Source: Sphingobium sp. 15-1 (GTDB taxonomy: Bacteria; Pseudomonadota; Alphaproteobacteria; Sphingomonadales; Sphingomonadaceae). Taken from it: 64,000 nt of DNA. Made by a program: the position numbers and the translations under genes. The stretch spans positions 248,001 through 312,000 of the forward strand of contig NZ_JABXJG010000003.1 of assembly GCF_013375535.1 (NCBI RefSeq), in the 5' to 3' direction. Shown here one piece after another: positions 40,640 through 49,056 of the stretch. The notes beneath the pieces are model-generated. The model saw only the letters and a program-made list of their open reading frames with translations, had not been told where the DNA came from and did not search any database. Within the stretch, counting starts at the first letter, position 1; each line of letters begins with the position of its first letter.

Positions 40640-41426
40640 ATCCTGATAACAAGCGGGAAATATGGTCGGGAAGCGGATGCGGGAGGATGCCGTCCGTGAC
40701 ATCCCGCACATAGCCGACATGGCTGGTCGCGGTACGCCATTGCTCGCCGGCATAGCTGTAGCAGGCGTCCTCCATGTCTTCATAGGTGGTCAGGGGGACA
40801 GGGGCGGCATCGACGATATGGCGCCGGCCCCGCGCGACCCAGATACCGCGCTGGAGCATGATGGCGGCTTCGAGGTCGTCACCCTGGAAATGGGTCCGAG
40901 CGCTCGCCATGAAACCCCGCATCAAGGGCATGCCCGCCAGAGGCTCCGGCGCGATGACGGTGGAGCCTGATACCAGCCAATTGTGGATCGGCTTCCCTGC
41001 CTTCGCGATTTCGATCCGGAAAGGGGTTCCGTCATCGTCCTCGACGCGGATTTGATATTCGACACGACGGCCCACATTTCCGCTATGTGCGACCCGCAGG
41101 CTCCATGCGGCAAGGTCGGAAAGATGGGTGCAGTTCTGGACGCGGTCGAGAGTGGCGATCGCGGCCTGGCTTTCGGCCTGAAGAGGCAGGCCGACCAGTT
41201 TGCGCAAGCCGGCCGCCGATCCACGGCAACTGGTTGCGGGGCCTCGGCTGATGTCCGCTTCGACCGCCTCGATCCGCTGTCCATCATGACGCAGAAGGAT
41301 CCACATGGCATGATGGCTGTCATCGATCGTGCCCAGAACGGCGCCGGGCAGCGCATAAAAGCGCAGCAGGCGACGATAGCAGCCCGACCCATAGTCCGGG
41401 TTCAAGGGGAAGCGTGCAAGTGTCAT
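40620..41426 (-). CDS. DUF2889 domain-containing protein
   Basis: 268 residues. The family is recognised by the central QNCTHLSDLAAWSLRVA motif, the leading FPLNPDYGSGCYRR (H/P-rich start) and the LVGLPLQAESQAAIATLDRV region. The C-terminal part (FHFQGDDLEAAIMLQRG-like) is less conserved. Function unknown; such genes often stand in steroid, terpenoid or aromatic degradation clusters of sphingomonads. First gene of a two-gene unit with the ribBA-like gene, divergent from tetR, with operator site B between them. Confidence 0.72.
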   Translation of the reverse strand: MTLARFPLNPDYGSGCYRRLLRFYALPGAVLGTIDDSHHAMWILLRHDGQRIEAVEADISRGPATSCRGSAAGLRKLVGLPLQAESQAAIATLDRVQNCTHLSDLAAWSLRVAHSGNVGRRVEYQIRVEDDDGTPFRIEIAKAGKPIHNWLVSGSTVIAPEPLAGMPLMRGFMASARTHFQGDDLEAAIMLQRGIWVARGRRHIVDAAPVPLTTYEDMEDACYSYAGEQWRTATSHVGYVRDVTDGILPHPLPDHISRLLSGYDHDPS

Positions 41427-41467
41427 TCATCCTCTCCAGCCCCATCATATCGAAGCCTGTCTATTTT

Positions 41468-41485
41468 ATCAACATCTACGTTGAC
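41468..41485. promoter_or_regulatory. Island operator site B (ATCAAC-N6-GTTGAC)
   Basis: ATCAACATCTACGTTGAC, in the divergent tetR/DUF2889 intergenic region 33 bases before the tetR start. Position fits autorepression by TetR and control of the DUF2889-ribBA unit. Confidence 0.65.
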
Positions 41486-41517
41486 GTTGTAACGTTGTTG
41501 AAAGTCGTACCCTTTCC

Positions 41518-42195
41518 ATGCATCGTGCGCCCATGACGCAAACGAGCAATATTTCGCGCCGCCGGCGCACCAAGCAGGCCAAGGGTGGCGCAGATTATGA
41601 AGCCAAGCGCGCGGAACTGCTGCGAATCGCCGCCGAACTGTTCAAGGAACAGGGGTTTCAATCCACCCGGCTTCTGGACATCGCCCAGGCGGCGGGTCTG
41701 GACCGGGCGACGGTCTATTATTATGTCGGCAGCAAGGAAGAACTGTTCCACGAGACGGTGGAAGGGGTGCTCGACGCCAATATAGCGGTCGCCCAACAGT
41801 TGATCGAGGACGACAGTCTAAGAGCGATTGAACGGCTGAAAAAAATCTTCGTCTCCCTGATGGTCAGCTATGAGGAAAATTATCCCGCGACCTTCGTCTA
41901 TATTCAGGAGCAGATGCATCAGGTTGCGGACGACGAAACCGCTTGGGCGCAGGACATCATGAAGAAGACCAGACAGTTCGATCAGATGCTGATCGGCTTT
42001 ATCGGCGATGCCATCGCGCAGGGCGATCTGCGTGGCGATATCCCGGTCCGGCTGGTGGAGAATGCCCTGTTCGGGATGCTGAACTGGACCCACCGCTGGT
42101 TCGTCCCCGGCAAGGGCATGACCGGGCAGCAGGTCGCCGAAGCCTTCTGGTCGATCTTCATCGGCGGCATGGTGCCTGCCGCCGCCAAGGTCTGA
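41518..42195 (+). CDS. TetR/AcrR-family transcriptional regulator
   Basis: 225 residues. The helix-turn-helix is RLLDIAQAAGLDRATVYYYV followed by GSKEELFHETVEG, and a helical ligand domain follows (TFVYIQEQMHQVADDETAWA, HRWFVPGKGMTGQQVAEAFW). The C-terminal type is that seen in regulators of acyl-CoA or hydrophobic-compound catabolism. A second Met 5 codons in is an alternative start. Five copies of an 18-bp dyad in the island, one at its own promoter, make it the likely pathway repressor, with a CoA-thioester or substrate as inducer (inference). Confidence 0.88.
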   Translation: MHRAPMTQTSNISRRRRTKQAKGGADYEAKRAELLRIAAELFKEQGFQSTRLLDIAQAAGLDRATVYYYVGSKEELFHETVEGVLDANIAVAQQLIEDDSLRAIERLKKIFVSLMVSYEENYPATFVYIQEQMHQVADDETAWAQDIMKKTRQFDQMLIGFIGDAIAQGDLRGDIPVRLVENALFGMLNWTHRWFVPGKGMTGQQVAEAFWSIFIGGMVPAAAKV

Positions 42196-42204
42196 CCTTT
42201 CGGA

Positions 42205-43797
42205 TCATTTCAGCCTTTCGCGCAGCGCGCGTTTGTCGATCTTGGTTGCCGACATCGGCCAGTCGGTCGCCTGCATGAAATATATGGCTCTTGGCACCTT
42301 GTAGCTGGCGATCCGTCCGCGACAATGCGTGATCAGCGCCTCCTCGCTCGCTTCGATCCCCGCTTCCAGTTCGATGAAGGCGACCGGGACTTCGTCCAGT
42401 CGAGGGTCGGGGCGACCGACAACTTCCGCGGTCTTGACGGCAGGGTGGGTGCAGAGAAAGGTTTCGATCTCGATGGCGGCGACATTTTCGCCGCCGACCT
42501 TCAGCATATCCTTGTGGCGTCCGCCGAACACCAGGCTGCCGCCCGGCAGACGCGTGTAGAGATCGCCGGTTTTGAGCCAGCCGTCGGGCGTAAAGGCTTC
42601 TGCCGTCTTTTCCGGCGCCCCCCAATATTCGTCCATGACATTGAAGCCGCGCACCAGGATTTCGCCGAGCGTGCCGTCGGGAAGATCCTCTCCGGTTTCC
42701 GGATCGACGATCCGCACCTCGACTCCTGGACAGGCCTTGCCATGGGTCGCGGATCGCGATTCGCGGCTTTCGTCAGGATCGCACATGGCAAAAAGTCCGG
42801 CGGTTTCCGTCATGCCGCACCCCTGAATCACCTCGGTATGGGGCAGTGCTGACTGTACCGCGTCGACGAGCGTGGGCGGCGCGATGATGAAAAGCTGGTT
42901 GAGCGCACCCAGGCGGGCAGGGTCGAAATCGGGATGGCCCATCAGTCCCTGCACGATGGCAGGAAACCACGGCCATGCGAGGGTCGCGCCCTCCTGATAC
43001 ATGAGTTTTAGACTGCGTCCCGGTTCGAAATAACTGTCGGTCAGAAATGTCCCCGCCACGCCAACCGTGCCGATGAAGGGAGCAAGGGTGCCGATATGGA
43101 ACAGCGGGCCGCAGCCCCAGACGACATCGCGCCCCGCAGCCTTCAACCGATGGCGCGACCGCTCGACAGGGCCGCGGGTCACGGCTTCGTGACTGAGCAC
43201 GCAGCCCTTGGGATGGGCGGTCGTGCCGGAGGTGTAGATGATGATGGCGGGGTCCCGCACGCGGACCTGACGGCGCAGCGTTTCGATGGTGTCCGCAGGA
43301 ACTTGGTCGGCCGGGCGGGCGAACGACTCGAACGATTCGAATTCGGCATCGCCCTCGCCGCGCATCAAAATGCGGTGCTGTAGATGAGGCGCCGCTTCAC
43401 CGGTGAGCGCTTCGCGCAGCACTGCCGGGAAATCGACGGGATCGCTCGCATGCCGGCTGGTGAGCAAGGCGACCGCTTGCGCATTGCGGATGATATATCC
43501 CAGTTCAGTTGCCTTGTGCCGCGCATTGAGCGGCACGGCGACGGCGCCGATCAGGGCGATGGCGAACAGGCTGATCGCATATTCGCAGCTATTGGGAATC
43601 AGGATCGCGACATGATTGCCGCGCTTTACATCCTTTGCGATCAACGCCTTCGCAACGGTTTGCGCTCGATCGAGCAACCCTTTGTAGCTGATGCGTTCGT
43701 CCGGCAGAACCAGAACATCGCGCGCCGGATGCGTTTCGGCGGCGCGCAGCAGGAGGTCGCCCAGCGTAGATACCTCGGTGACGATGGAGCCCGTCAT
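42205..43797 (-). CDS. AMP-dependent acyl-CoA synthetase/ligase
   Basis: 530 residues. P-loop-like AMP motif DPAIIIYTSGTTAHPKGCVL; A5 region VIQGCGMTETAGLFAMCD; hinge GWLKTGDLYTRLPGGSLVFG; C-terminal catalytic Lys in DWPMSATKIDKRALRERL. It activates a carboxylic acid to its CoA thioester, feeding the hydratases and thiolase of the island. ATG 43797 fits the family start; upstream codons to 43869 lack motif. Convergent with tetR, divergent from the luciferase-like operon, with operator site C between. Confidence 0.92.
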   Translation of the reverse strand: MTGSIVTEVSTLGDLLLRAAETHPARDVLVLPDERISYKGLLDRAQTVAKALIAKDVKRGNHVAILIPNSCEYAISLFAIALIGAVAVPLNARHKATELGYIIRNAQAVALLTSRHASDPVDFPAVLREALTGEAAPHLQHRILMRGEGDAEFESFESFARPADQVPADTIETLRRQVRVRDPAIIIYTSGTTAHPKGCVLSHEAVTRGPVERSRHRLKAAGRDVVWGCGPLFHIGTLAPFIGTVGVAGTFLTDSYFEPGRSLKLMYQEGATLAWPWFPAIVQGLMGHPDFDPARLGALNQLFIIAPPTLVDAVQSALPHTEVIQGCGMTETAGLFAMCDPDESRESRSATHGKACPGVEVRIVDPETGEDLPDGTLGEILVRGFNVMDEYWGAPEKTAEAFTPDGWLKTGDLYTRLPGGSLVFGGRHKDMLKVGGENVAAIEIETFLCTHPAVKTAEVVGRPDPRLDEVPVAFIELEAGIEASEEALITHCRGRIASYKVPRAIYFMQATDWPMSATKIDKRALRERLK

Positions 43798-43871
43798 ATC
43801 ATTCCTCTTCCCGTTCTTCTGCTGTGCCGCACGGCATCCGACAACGCTTATGGGAAAAAATTTCGCCATTC

Positions 43872-43889
43872 GTCAACACGTGAGTTGAC
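43872..43889. promoter_or_regulatory. Island operator site C (GTCAAC-N6-GTTGAC)
   Basis: GTCAACACGTGAGTTGAC, perfect 6-bp arms, located between the divergent CoA ligase and luciferase-like monooxygenase genes. Matches D1/D2 in both arms. Confidence 0.7.
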
Positions 43890-43984
43890 AACTTGCCCGG
43901 AAAGGGTTTGGATTAGGGCGTCGACACAAGATCAACCTGATGTCGCGGTAGGGACCGCGACCCCATTTTTGGGGCGGAGAGGCT

Positions 43985-45139
43985 ATGAAGTTCCATCTTA
44001 TGCAAACCGGCGTCGTCGGACGCCGCAAGGAAATCGAGGCCGGCATGGCCGGCCAGCGGCCCGAACTGTACCAGCGTTTCCTTGAGGAAGTGCGCGGCTA
44101 TGTAAGGCTGGCCGATGACCTGGGTTATTACGGCTATTGCCAGCCCGAACATCACCTTCAGATCGAGGGTTTCGAGGCGAACAACCATCCCGGCATGTTC
44201 AGCCTGTTCGTCGGGCAGAACAGCAAGCGACTGCACGCGGGAACGATGGGCTATACGATGACGACCCATAATCCGGTCCGAGTCGCGGAGGAACTCGCGA
44301 CGCTGGATCATATGTTGCAGGGACGGCTCTATTGCGGCTTCACGCGCGGCTACCATGCCCGCTGGGTCGACGCCTATGGCGCCAAGGAGGGCGTGAGCGC
44401 GACCACGCCGGACAATGTCAAGGCACGCGACCAACAGGATGCCCGCAACCGCTCGCTCTTCGAAGAAGGCGTGCGTGTCGTGAAGAAGGCGTGGACGAGC
44501 GACGTTTTCAGCCACAAGGGTGAAAACTGGCAGTTCCCGCCGGAAGGGGGCTCCACCGGGCATCCGGCCTATGCCAAGTTCGGCAAGGGGCAGGATGAAA
44601 ACGGCATCGTGCGGGAAATCGGTATCGCGCCCCGCTGCTATCAGGCTCCGCACCCGCCGATCTATGGCGGCTTCGCGGCTTCGGGCCGGACGATCGACTT
44701 CTGGGCTGAGGAGGGCGGCAAACTGATTGTCCTGTCGGATAATCTCGATTTCTGCGAATCGCTCAACAATCGTTATATCGCGACGGCTGCGAAGAATGGC
44801 CGTGAAGTGACTTCGACCGACGCGTCGGCATGGGGCGGTTTCCTGATGCTGACCGACAGCAAGGATCGCGCGGCCGAACTGATGCGGGAACATATGTGGT
44901 TCTGGGACGAATGGTTCATCCCGCTCGGCCAGCGACCGCCCAACGTCCTGATCGGCACCGCCGACGAAATTGCCGACCGGATCGGCGAGGCGCATGATCG
45001 CCTCGGCTTCAACGAGCTGTTCCTGATGTTTGGCCAGGGCCATCTGGAACCGGAAGCCAATCAGGAAGAGCTGGAACAGTTCATCAGCAAGGTCGCCCCG
45101 CGCTTCTCGACCAAGAATGAGAATGGTGTGTTCATCTGA
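43985..45139 (+). CDS. LLM class flavin-dependent oxidoreductase 1
   Basis: 384 residues, bacterial luciferase-like (LLM) barrel: MKFHLMQTGVVGRRKEI, ADDLGYYGYCQPEHHLQIEG, HNPVRVAEELATLDHMLQGR, LYCGFTRGYHARWVDAYGA. These enzymes use FMNH2 from a separate reductase to insert oxygen, for example type II Baeyer-Villiger or hydroxylation reactions. GGAGAGG precedes ATG 43985. The second LLM gene follows 37 bases later, as in two-component diketocamphane- or limonene-type systems; the flavin reductase at 53700 is a likely partner. Confidence 0.9.
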   Translation: MKFHLMQTGVVGRRKEIEAGMAGQRPELYQRFLEEVRGYVRLADDLGYYGYCQPEHHLQIEGFEANNHPGMFSLFVGQNSKRLHAGTMGYTMTTHNPVRVAEELATLDHMLQGRLYCGFTRGYHARWVDAYGAKEGVSATTPDNVKARDQQDARNRSLFEEGVRVVKKAWTSDVFSHKGENWQFPPEGGSTGHPAYAKFGKGQDENGIVREIGIAPRCYQAPHPPIYGGFAASGRTIDFWAEEGGKLIVLSDNLDFCESLNNRYIATAAKNGREVTSTDASAWGGFLMLTDSKDRAAELMREHMWFWDEWFIPLGQRPPNVLIGTADEIADRIGEAHDRLGFNELFLMFGQGHLEPEANQEELEQFISKVAPRFSTKNENGVFI

Positions 45140-45176
45140 TCGAACCGCGCGATAAATATTCAAGGAGAGTTATATC

Positions 45177-46277
45177 ATGGCGATGCAGTGCGGGATCTTC
45201 ATGACCCCTTATAACCCGCCGAGCCGCACGGCGCGGCAGGTGTTCGACTGGGCGCTCGACATCGCCCGGATCGCGGACGAGGCGGGCTATGCCGACTTCA
45301 TGATCGGCGAACATTATACGCTGGGCTGGGAGAATATCCCGGTTCCCGAAGCCATCATCGCGGCGTGCGCGCAGACGACGAAGCAGATCCGTTTCGCGCC
45401 TATGGCGCACTTGCTGCCCTATCATGACCCGGCGACGCTGGCGGTCCGTATCGGCTGGCTGAGCCAGGTGATGGAGGGGCGCTATTTTCTGGGCGTGGCC
45501 CCGGGTGGCCACCATACCGACGCGATCCTGCATGGCTTCGACAATATCTTCGAGCTGCCGCCGCGCCAGATCGAGGCGCTGCACATGATGGAACGGGTGT
45601 GGGAGGGGAAACCCTTCCTGGAAAAGGGCAAATATTATCAGGCCGGTTTCCCCGGCCCGGACACCATGCCCGAATATGACGTCATCATTGCCGACAACAG
45701 CCCCTATGGCGGTCGCGACAAGCTGGAAATCGCTGTGACCGGCCTGTCGCAAAGCTCGTCGTCGATGAAATTCGCGGGCGAACGCGACTATTCCCCCATC
45801 TCCTTCTTCGGCGGCACGCCGCAGATGAAGGCCCATTGGGAAACCTGGGCGAACGCGATGGAATCGCAGGGGCGCAGGCCCGATCGCAAGCGGTACAGGG
45901 TATGTCGCGACGTCTTCATCGCCGACACCGATGCGGAGGCCAAGCGGCTGTTCCTCAAGAGCGGCCTGATGCAGACATGGAAACATTATCTGAAGGAAAT
46001 CTACATCAAGTTCGGCCTGTTCAACGGCATCATTGCAGATTCCGGCAAGGACGTGACGCCCGAGACGATCGATGAGGATTTCCTGGCCGAGCATGTCGTC
46101 TTGTGCGGATCGCCGGAAACCTGCATCGAAAAGCTGGAGTCGCTGGCCGACAAGGTCGGTGGCTGGGGCCAGATCGTCTACAACCAGCATGACAGCATCG
46201 ATGATCCCAAGCCGTGGGAAGAGTCGATCCGTCGGCTGGCGACCGAGGTGTGTCCCAAGGTCCGCATGCCGAACTGA
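45177..46277 (+). CDS. LLM class flavin-dependent oxidoreductase 2
   Basis: 366 residues, a different LLM subgroup from its neighbour: MQCGIFMTPYNPPSRTARQV, MIGEHYTLGWENIPVPEAII, LPYHDPATLAVRIGWLSQVM, GRYFLGVAPGGHHTDAILHG. The E-H in GEHYT and the FMN phosphate-binding region fit the F420/FMN luciferase fold. AAGGAG upstream supports ATG 45177. The two paralogues may act on different stereoisomers or steps, or form a heterodimer like luciferase alpha/beta (inference). Confidence 0.9.
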   Translation: MAMQCGIFMTPYNPPSRTARQVFDWALDIARIADEAGYADFMIGEHYTLGWENIPVPEAIIAACAQTTKQIRFAPMAHLLPYHDPATLAVRIGWLSQVMEGRYFLGVAPGGHHTDAILHGFDNIFELPPRQIEALHMMERVWEGKPFLEKGKYYQAGFPGPDTMPEYDVIIADNSPYGGRDKLEIAVTGLSQSSSSMKFAGERDYSPISFFGGTPQMKAHWETWANAMESQGRRPDRKRYRVCRDVFIADTDAEAKRLFLKSGLMQTWKHYLKEIYIKFGLFNGIIADSGKDVTPETIDEDFLAEHVVLCGSPETCIEKLESLADKVGGWGQIVYNQHDSIDDPKPWEESIRRLATEVCPKVRMPN

Positions 46278-46285
46278 GGATGATC

Positions 46286-46317
46286 GGGGGCAGGCGCCCG
46301 GTCAAGGCGCCGCCCCC
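46286..46317 (+). terminator. Intercistronic hairpin between LLM2 and alcohol dehydrogenase
   Basis: GGGGGC and GGCGCC, separated by one bulged A, pair with GGCGCC and GCCCCC across a 7-base loop: a 12-bp nearly perfect stem. No T-run follows. It may stabilise the upstream mRNA or cause partial termination so that the two LLM genes are expressed more than the downstream genes. Confidence 0.5.
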
Positions 46318-46337
46318 CTGCTTGCAGGAGAGAAGGC

Positions 46338-47432
46338 ATGGCGACGGGCCGCGCGACCGTGTTGGTCGAACCCAACAGACTGGAAACCTGGGACGTCCCC
46401 GTGGTCGATCCGGAACCGGGTGGTGCGCTGGTGCGCATCGTCCTGGGCGGGGTATGCGGCAGCGACGTCCATATTACCACGGGCGAAGCCGGGATCATGC
46501 CTTTTCCGATCATCCTGGGGCATGAAGGGATCGGCCGGATCGAGAAGCTGGGCGGGGTTGAGACGGATTATGCCGGCGTGCCGGTCAAGCCCGGCGACCT
46601 CGTCTACTGGTCGCCCATTTCCATCTGCAATCGCTGCTATAGCTGCAATGTGATCGATGAGACGCCCTGCGAGAATTCGCAATTTTTCGAGCATGCGGAA
46701 AAGCCGAACTGGGGCAGCTACGCCGATTATGCCTGGCTGCCCAATGGCCTGGCCTTCTTCCGTCTGCCCGACGGGGCGGACCCGCTGGCGATTGCGGCGC
46801 TCGGCTGCGCCCTGCCGACCGTACTGCGCGGATTCGATCGCTGCGGGCCGGTGAAGATGGGCGAGGCCGTCGTGGTGCAGGGGGCAGGGCCGGTCGGCCT
46901 GTCCGCCGTGCTGGTCGCAGCACAGGCGGGTGCGCGTGAAGTGATCGTCATCGACGGGTTTGACAAGCGGCTGGACGTGGCCCGGTCGCTGGGCGCGACG
47001 GCCACCATTTCCCTGCGCGACAGCGCGGAGGAAAGGCGTCGCAATATCTATGATCTTACTGGTCCGGCCGGGCCTTCGCTGGTGGTCGAGGCGGCGGGTG
47101 TGTTGCCGGCCTTCCCCGAAGGCGTCGATCTGGCCGGAATCCATGCGCGCTACGTCATATTGGGCCTGTGGGGGGCGATCGGCACGCAGCCTATTTCGCC
47201 GCGCGACCTGACGACCAAGAATCTGACCCTCGCGGGCGCGACCTTCCCCAAACCCAAACATTATTATGAGGCCATGCATCTGGCCGCGCGGCTGCAGGAC
47301 AGGGTGCCACTCGCCGCGCTGGTCAGCCATCGGTTTGCGATCGAGGATGCGTCCGCCGCGCTGGATGCAGTGCACAAGGGCGACGTCATCAAGGCGGTCA
47401 TCGATCCGGAATGCCGCGCATCGGCGCGATAG
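46338..47432 (+). CDS. Zinc-dependent alcohol dehydrogenase (MDR superfamily)
   Basis: 364 residues. Catalytic zinc Cys in LGGVCGSDVHITTGEAG and His-Glu in LGHEGIGRIEKLGG; structural zinc Cys set CNRCYSCNVIDETPC; NAD(P) loop VVQGAGPVGLSAVLVAAQAG. It likely oxidises the alcohol made by the P450 or another step to a ketone, substrate for an LLM enzyme (inference). Follows the hairpin; ribosome binding site GGAGAGAAGGC before ATG 46338. Confidence 0.92.
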   Translation: MATGRATVLVEPNRLETWDVPVVDPEPGGALVRIVLGGVCGSDVHITTGEAGIMPFPIILGHEGIGRIEKLGGVETDYAGVPVKPGDLVYWSPISICNRCYSCNVIDETPCENSQFFEHAEKPNWGSYADYAWLPNGLAFFRLPDGADPLAIAALGCALPTVLRGFDRCGPVKMGEAVVVQGAGPVGLSAVLVAAQAGAREVIVIDGFDKRLDVARSLGATATISLRDSAEERRRNIYDLTGPAGPSLVVEAAGVLPAFPEGVDLAGIHARYVILGLWGAIGTQPISPRDLTTKNLTLAGATFPKPKHYYEAMHLAARLQDRVPLAALVSHRFAIEDASAALDAVHKGDVIKAVIDPECRASAR

Positions 47433-47473
47433 GCGGTCTGCAAGGCAACGATCAGCAAGACAGGAGAAGAGAT

Positions 47474-48280
47474 TTGGGCAATCGGCTGGACGGAAAGGTC
47501 TGCATCGTCACCGGCAGTGGCAGCGGCATGGGCCGCGCCTGCGCAATCGAGATGGCGGCGCAGGGCGGGCGGGTGATGGTCACCGACGTCAACGAGGCAT
47601 CGGCGCGCGAGACGGTGGACAGCATCGTCGCTGCGGGCGGCGACGCGGACATGTTCGTCTGCAACCTACGCAAGGGCGACGAGATCAAGGCGCTGATGGG
47701 CTTCACGGCGGAGCGCTTCGGCGGGATCGACGTGCTGCACAATAATGCGGCGGTGCATGAGACGGACCTGACCGAGAAGACCTCGATCGAGGAGCTGCCC
47801 GAAGAGATTTGGGACATCGTCTATGAGATCAACCTCAAGGCGCTCTGGCTGACGACCCGCTATGCCGCGCCCTATCTCAAACAGTCCAAGCTTGGCCCCG
47901 CCATCGTCAATGTCGCCTCGACGGGCTCGTTCGTATCCTATCCGCAGGCAGGGGCCTATTGCGCGACCAAGGGCGGGGTTCTGCTGCTGACCAAGGCGAC
48001 GGCAGTGGATCTCGCGCCCTATGGCATCCGCTGCAACTGCTATTGCCCCGGCGCCATCGACACGCCCATGCTGCAAAAATATTATGAGGCGGCGCCCGAT
48101 AAGGATGCGATCATGTCGGTGCTGACCGGCGCGCACCTCATCCCGCGTCTGGGCAAGGTCGAGGAAATTGCGAAGCTGGCCTGTTTCCTGGCGTCCGAGG
48201 ACAGCTCATTCATCAATGGCGCATCCTATGTGATCGACGGCGGGACGCTCGCCTGGCGCGGGATGCGCGCCGCCGATTGA
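47474..48280 (+). CDS. SDR family oxidoreductase
   Basis: 268 residues beginning GNRLDGKVCIVTGSGSGMGR; NNAAVH, catalytic Ser and YCATKGGVLLLTKATAVDLA; C-terminal VIDGGTLAWRGMRA. The start is a TTG at 47474 with AGGAGAAG 5 bases upstream; the upstream frame overlaps the previous gene. An NAD-dependent alcohol dehydrogenase for a ring or side-chain hydroxyl; substrate unknown. Last gene of the LLM operon before a convergent terminator. Confidence 0.88.
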   Translation: MGNRLDGKVCIVTGSGSGMGRACAIEMAAQGGRVMVTDVNEASARETVDSIVAAGGDADMFVCNLRKGDEIKALMGFTAERFGGIDVLHNNAAVHETDLTEKTSIEELPEEIWDIVYEINLKALWLTTRYAAPYLKQSKLGPAIVNVASTGSFVSYPQAGAYCATKGGVLLLTKATAVDLAPYGIRCNCYCPGAIDTPMLQKYYEAAPDKDAIMSVLTGAHLIPRLGKVEEIAKLACFLASEDSSFINGASYVIDGGTLAWRGMRAAD

Positions 48281-48290
48281 GGTGGGGGGC

Positions 48291-48328
48291 GCTCAGGCGA
48301 CGCCGGCATGGGCCGGTGTCGCCTGAGC
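48291..48328. terminator. Strong bidirectional hairpin inside the AhpD-like 3' end
   Basis: GCTCAGGCGAC (48291-48301) pairs with GTCGCCTGAGC (48318-48328), with inner CCGG/CCGG pairs. It covers the last codons and stop of the converging minus-strand gene, so one hairpin serves both genes. Confidence 0.65.
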
Positions 48329-48937
48329 CAGTGCCACGCATTCCCTGATCGCCTTCCTGCCGGCACCCAATGTGACGGCATTCTTCAGGTGCAACCGCAG
48401 GCCCGGCATGAAGATGTGGGTCGGCATCGCATCGGTCGCCAGCGCGACCAGTTCCTTGACCTTTGCGCGAACCGTGCGGCTTTTCCAGGGAACGCTGCAA
48501 TAGTCGAAGAAGGCTTCGAACTGGTCTGTGGACAGCAGCAGCATCGAGCGAAGGAAGCCGGGCAATTCCGCCTCCATCGCCAGCCAGAACGGATCGTCGC
48601 CGACACGGGCGTCCCAGATGGTCTGTTGCTCTGGCGTCAAGACCTTCTCCAGACCATGTCCCGCAAGCTCGGCCTGCTTCACGATGATGGCAGAGCTGAC
48701 CATCAGGGAGTGAACGCCGAGTCCGGAGACAAGAGAGACGATCTCCTGCACCTGCGTCGGAGAGGCGCCCGTGCGGAAGGCGCCCTTGACCGCAGCCTCT
48801 ATGTCCATCTGGTTGAGGCAGGGTAGGGAGGTGGCCAGTCCCAGCGACACAAAGGCGCGCTCCTGGGCGGACAATGAATCGCCTTCGGGCGCATTGAGCG
48901 CATCCAGCAGGGCTTCCAGACCATCTTCACGAAACAA
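48293..48937 (-). CDS. Carboxymuconolactone decarboxylase/AhpD-like protein
   Basis: About 215 residues in two AhpD-like repeats: ALNAPEGDSLSAQERAFVSL, then TSLPCLNQMDIEAAVKGAFR, and a second half VRAKVKELVALATDAMPTHI, then KNAVTLGAGRKAIRECVALA. The CxxC peroxidatic pair of AhpD is absent (MPTH in its place), so it is not a peroxidase of that type; a decarboxylase/hydrolase-like or unknown role is possible. AGGAG lies 7 bases before a TTG at 48937, a better start than ATG 48955, which would lie almost on operator D1. Confidence 0.75.
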   Translation of the reverse strand: MFREDGLEALLDALNAPEGDSLSAQERAFVSLGLATSLPCLNQMDIEAAVKGAFRTGASPTQVQEIVSLVSGLGVHSLMVSSAIIVKQAELAGHGLEKVLTPEQQTIWDARVGDDPFWLAMEAELPGFLRSMLLLSTDQFEAFFDYCSVPWKSRTVRAKVKELVALATDAMPTHIFMPGLRLHLKNAVTLGAGRKAIRECVALAQATPAHAGVA

Positions 48938-48960
48938 CGACAATCTCCTCTCCATTTATC

Positions 48961-49012
48961 GTCAACTTATGTGTTGACACTCCATATTTCGTATGTCAAC
49001 TCATGCGTTGAC
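48961..49012. promoter_or_regulatory. Island operator sites D1 and D2 (two GTCAAC-N6-GTTGAC dyads)
   Basis: GTCAACTTATGTGTTGAC (48961-48978) and GTCAACTCATGCGTTGAC (48995-49012), 34 bases apart, fill the divergent region between the AhpD-like gene and the TonB receptor. Both arms are perfect in each copy. They match site C and, with one-base changes, sites A and B. Confidence 0.72.
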
Positions 49013-49056
49013 AAGAGGCCATTCTGAGTCTCGGTTGCAAGAAGGAGGAGGATATC

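Noticed and set aside
39647..40699. 350-codon plus-strand frame opposite the ribBA-like gene
   Set aside because: Shadow frame; the minus strand has clear DHBP synthase motifs.
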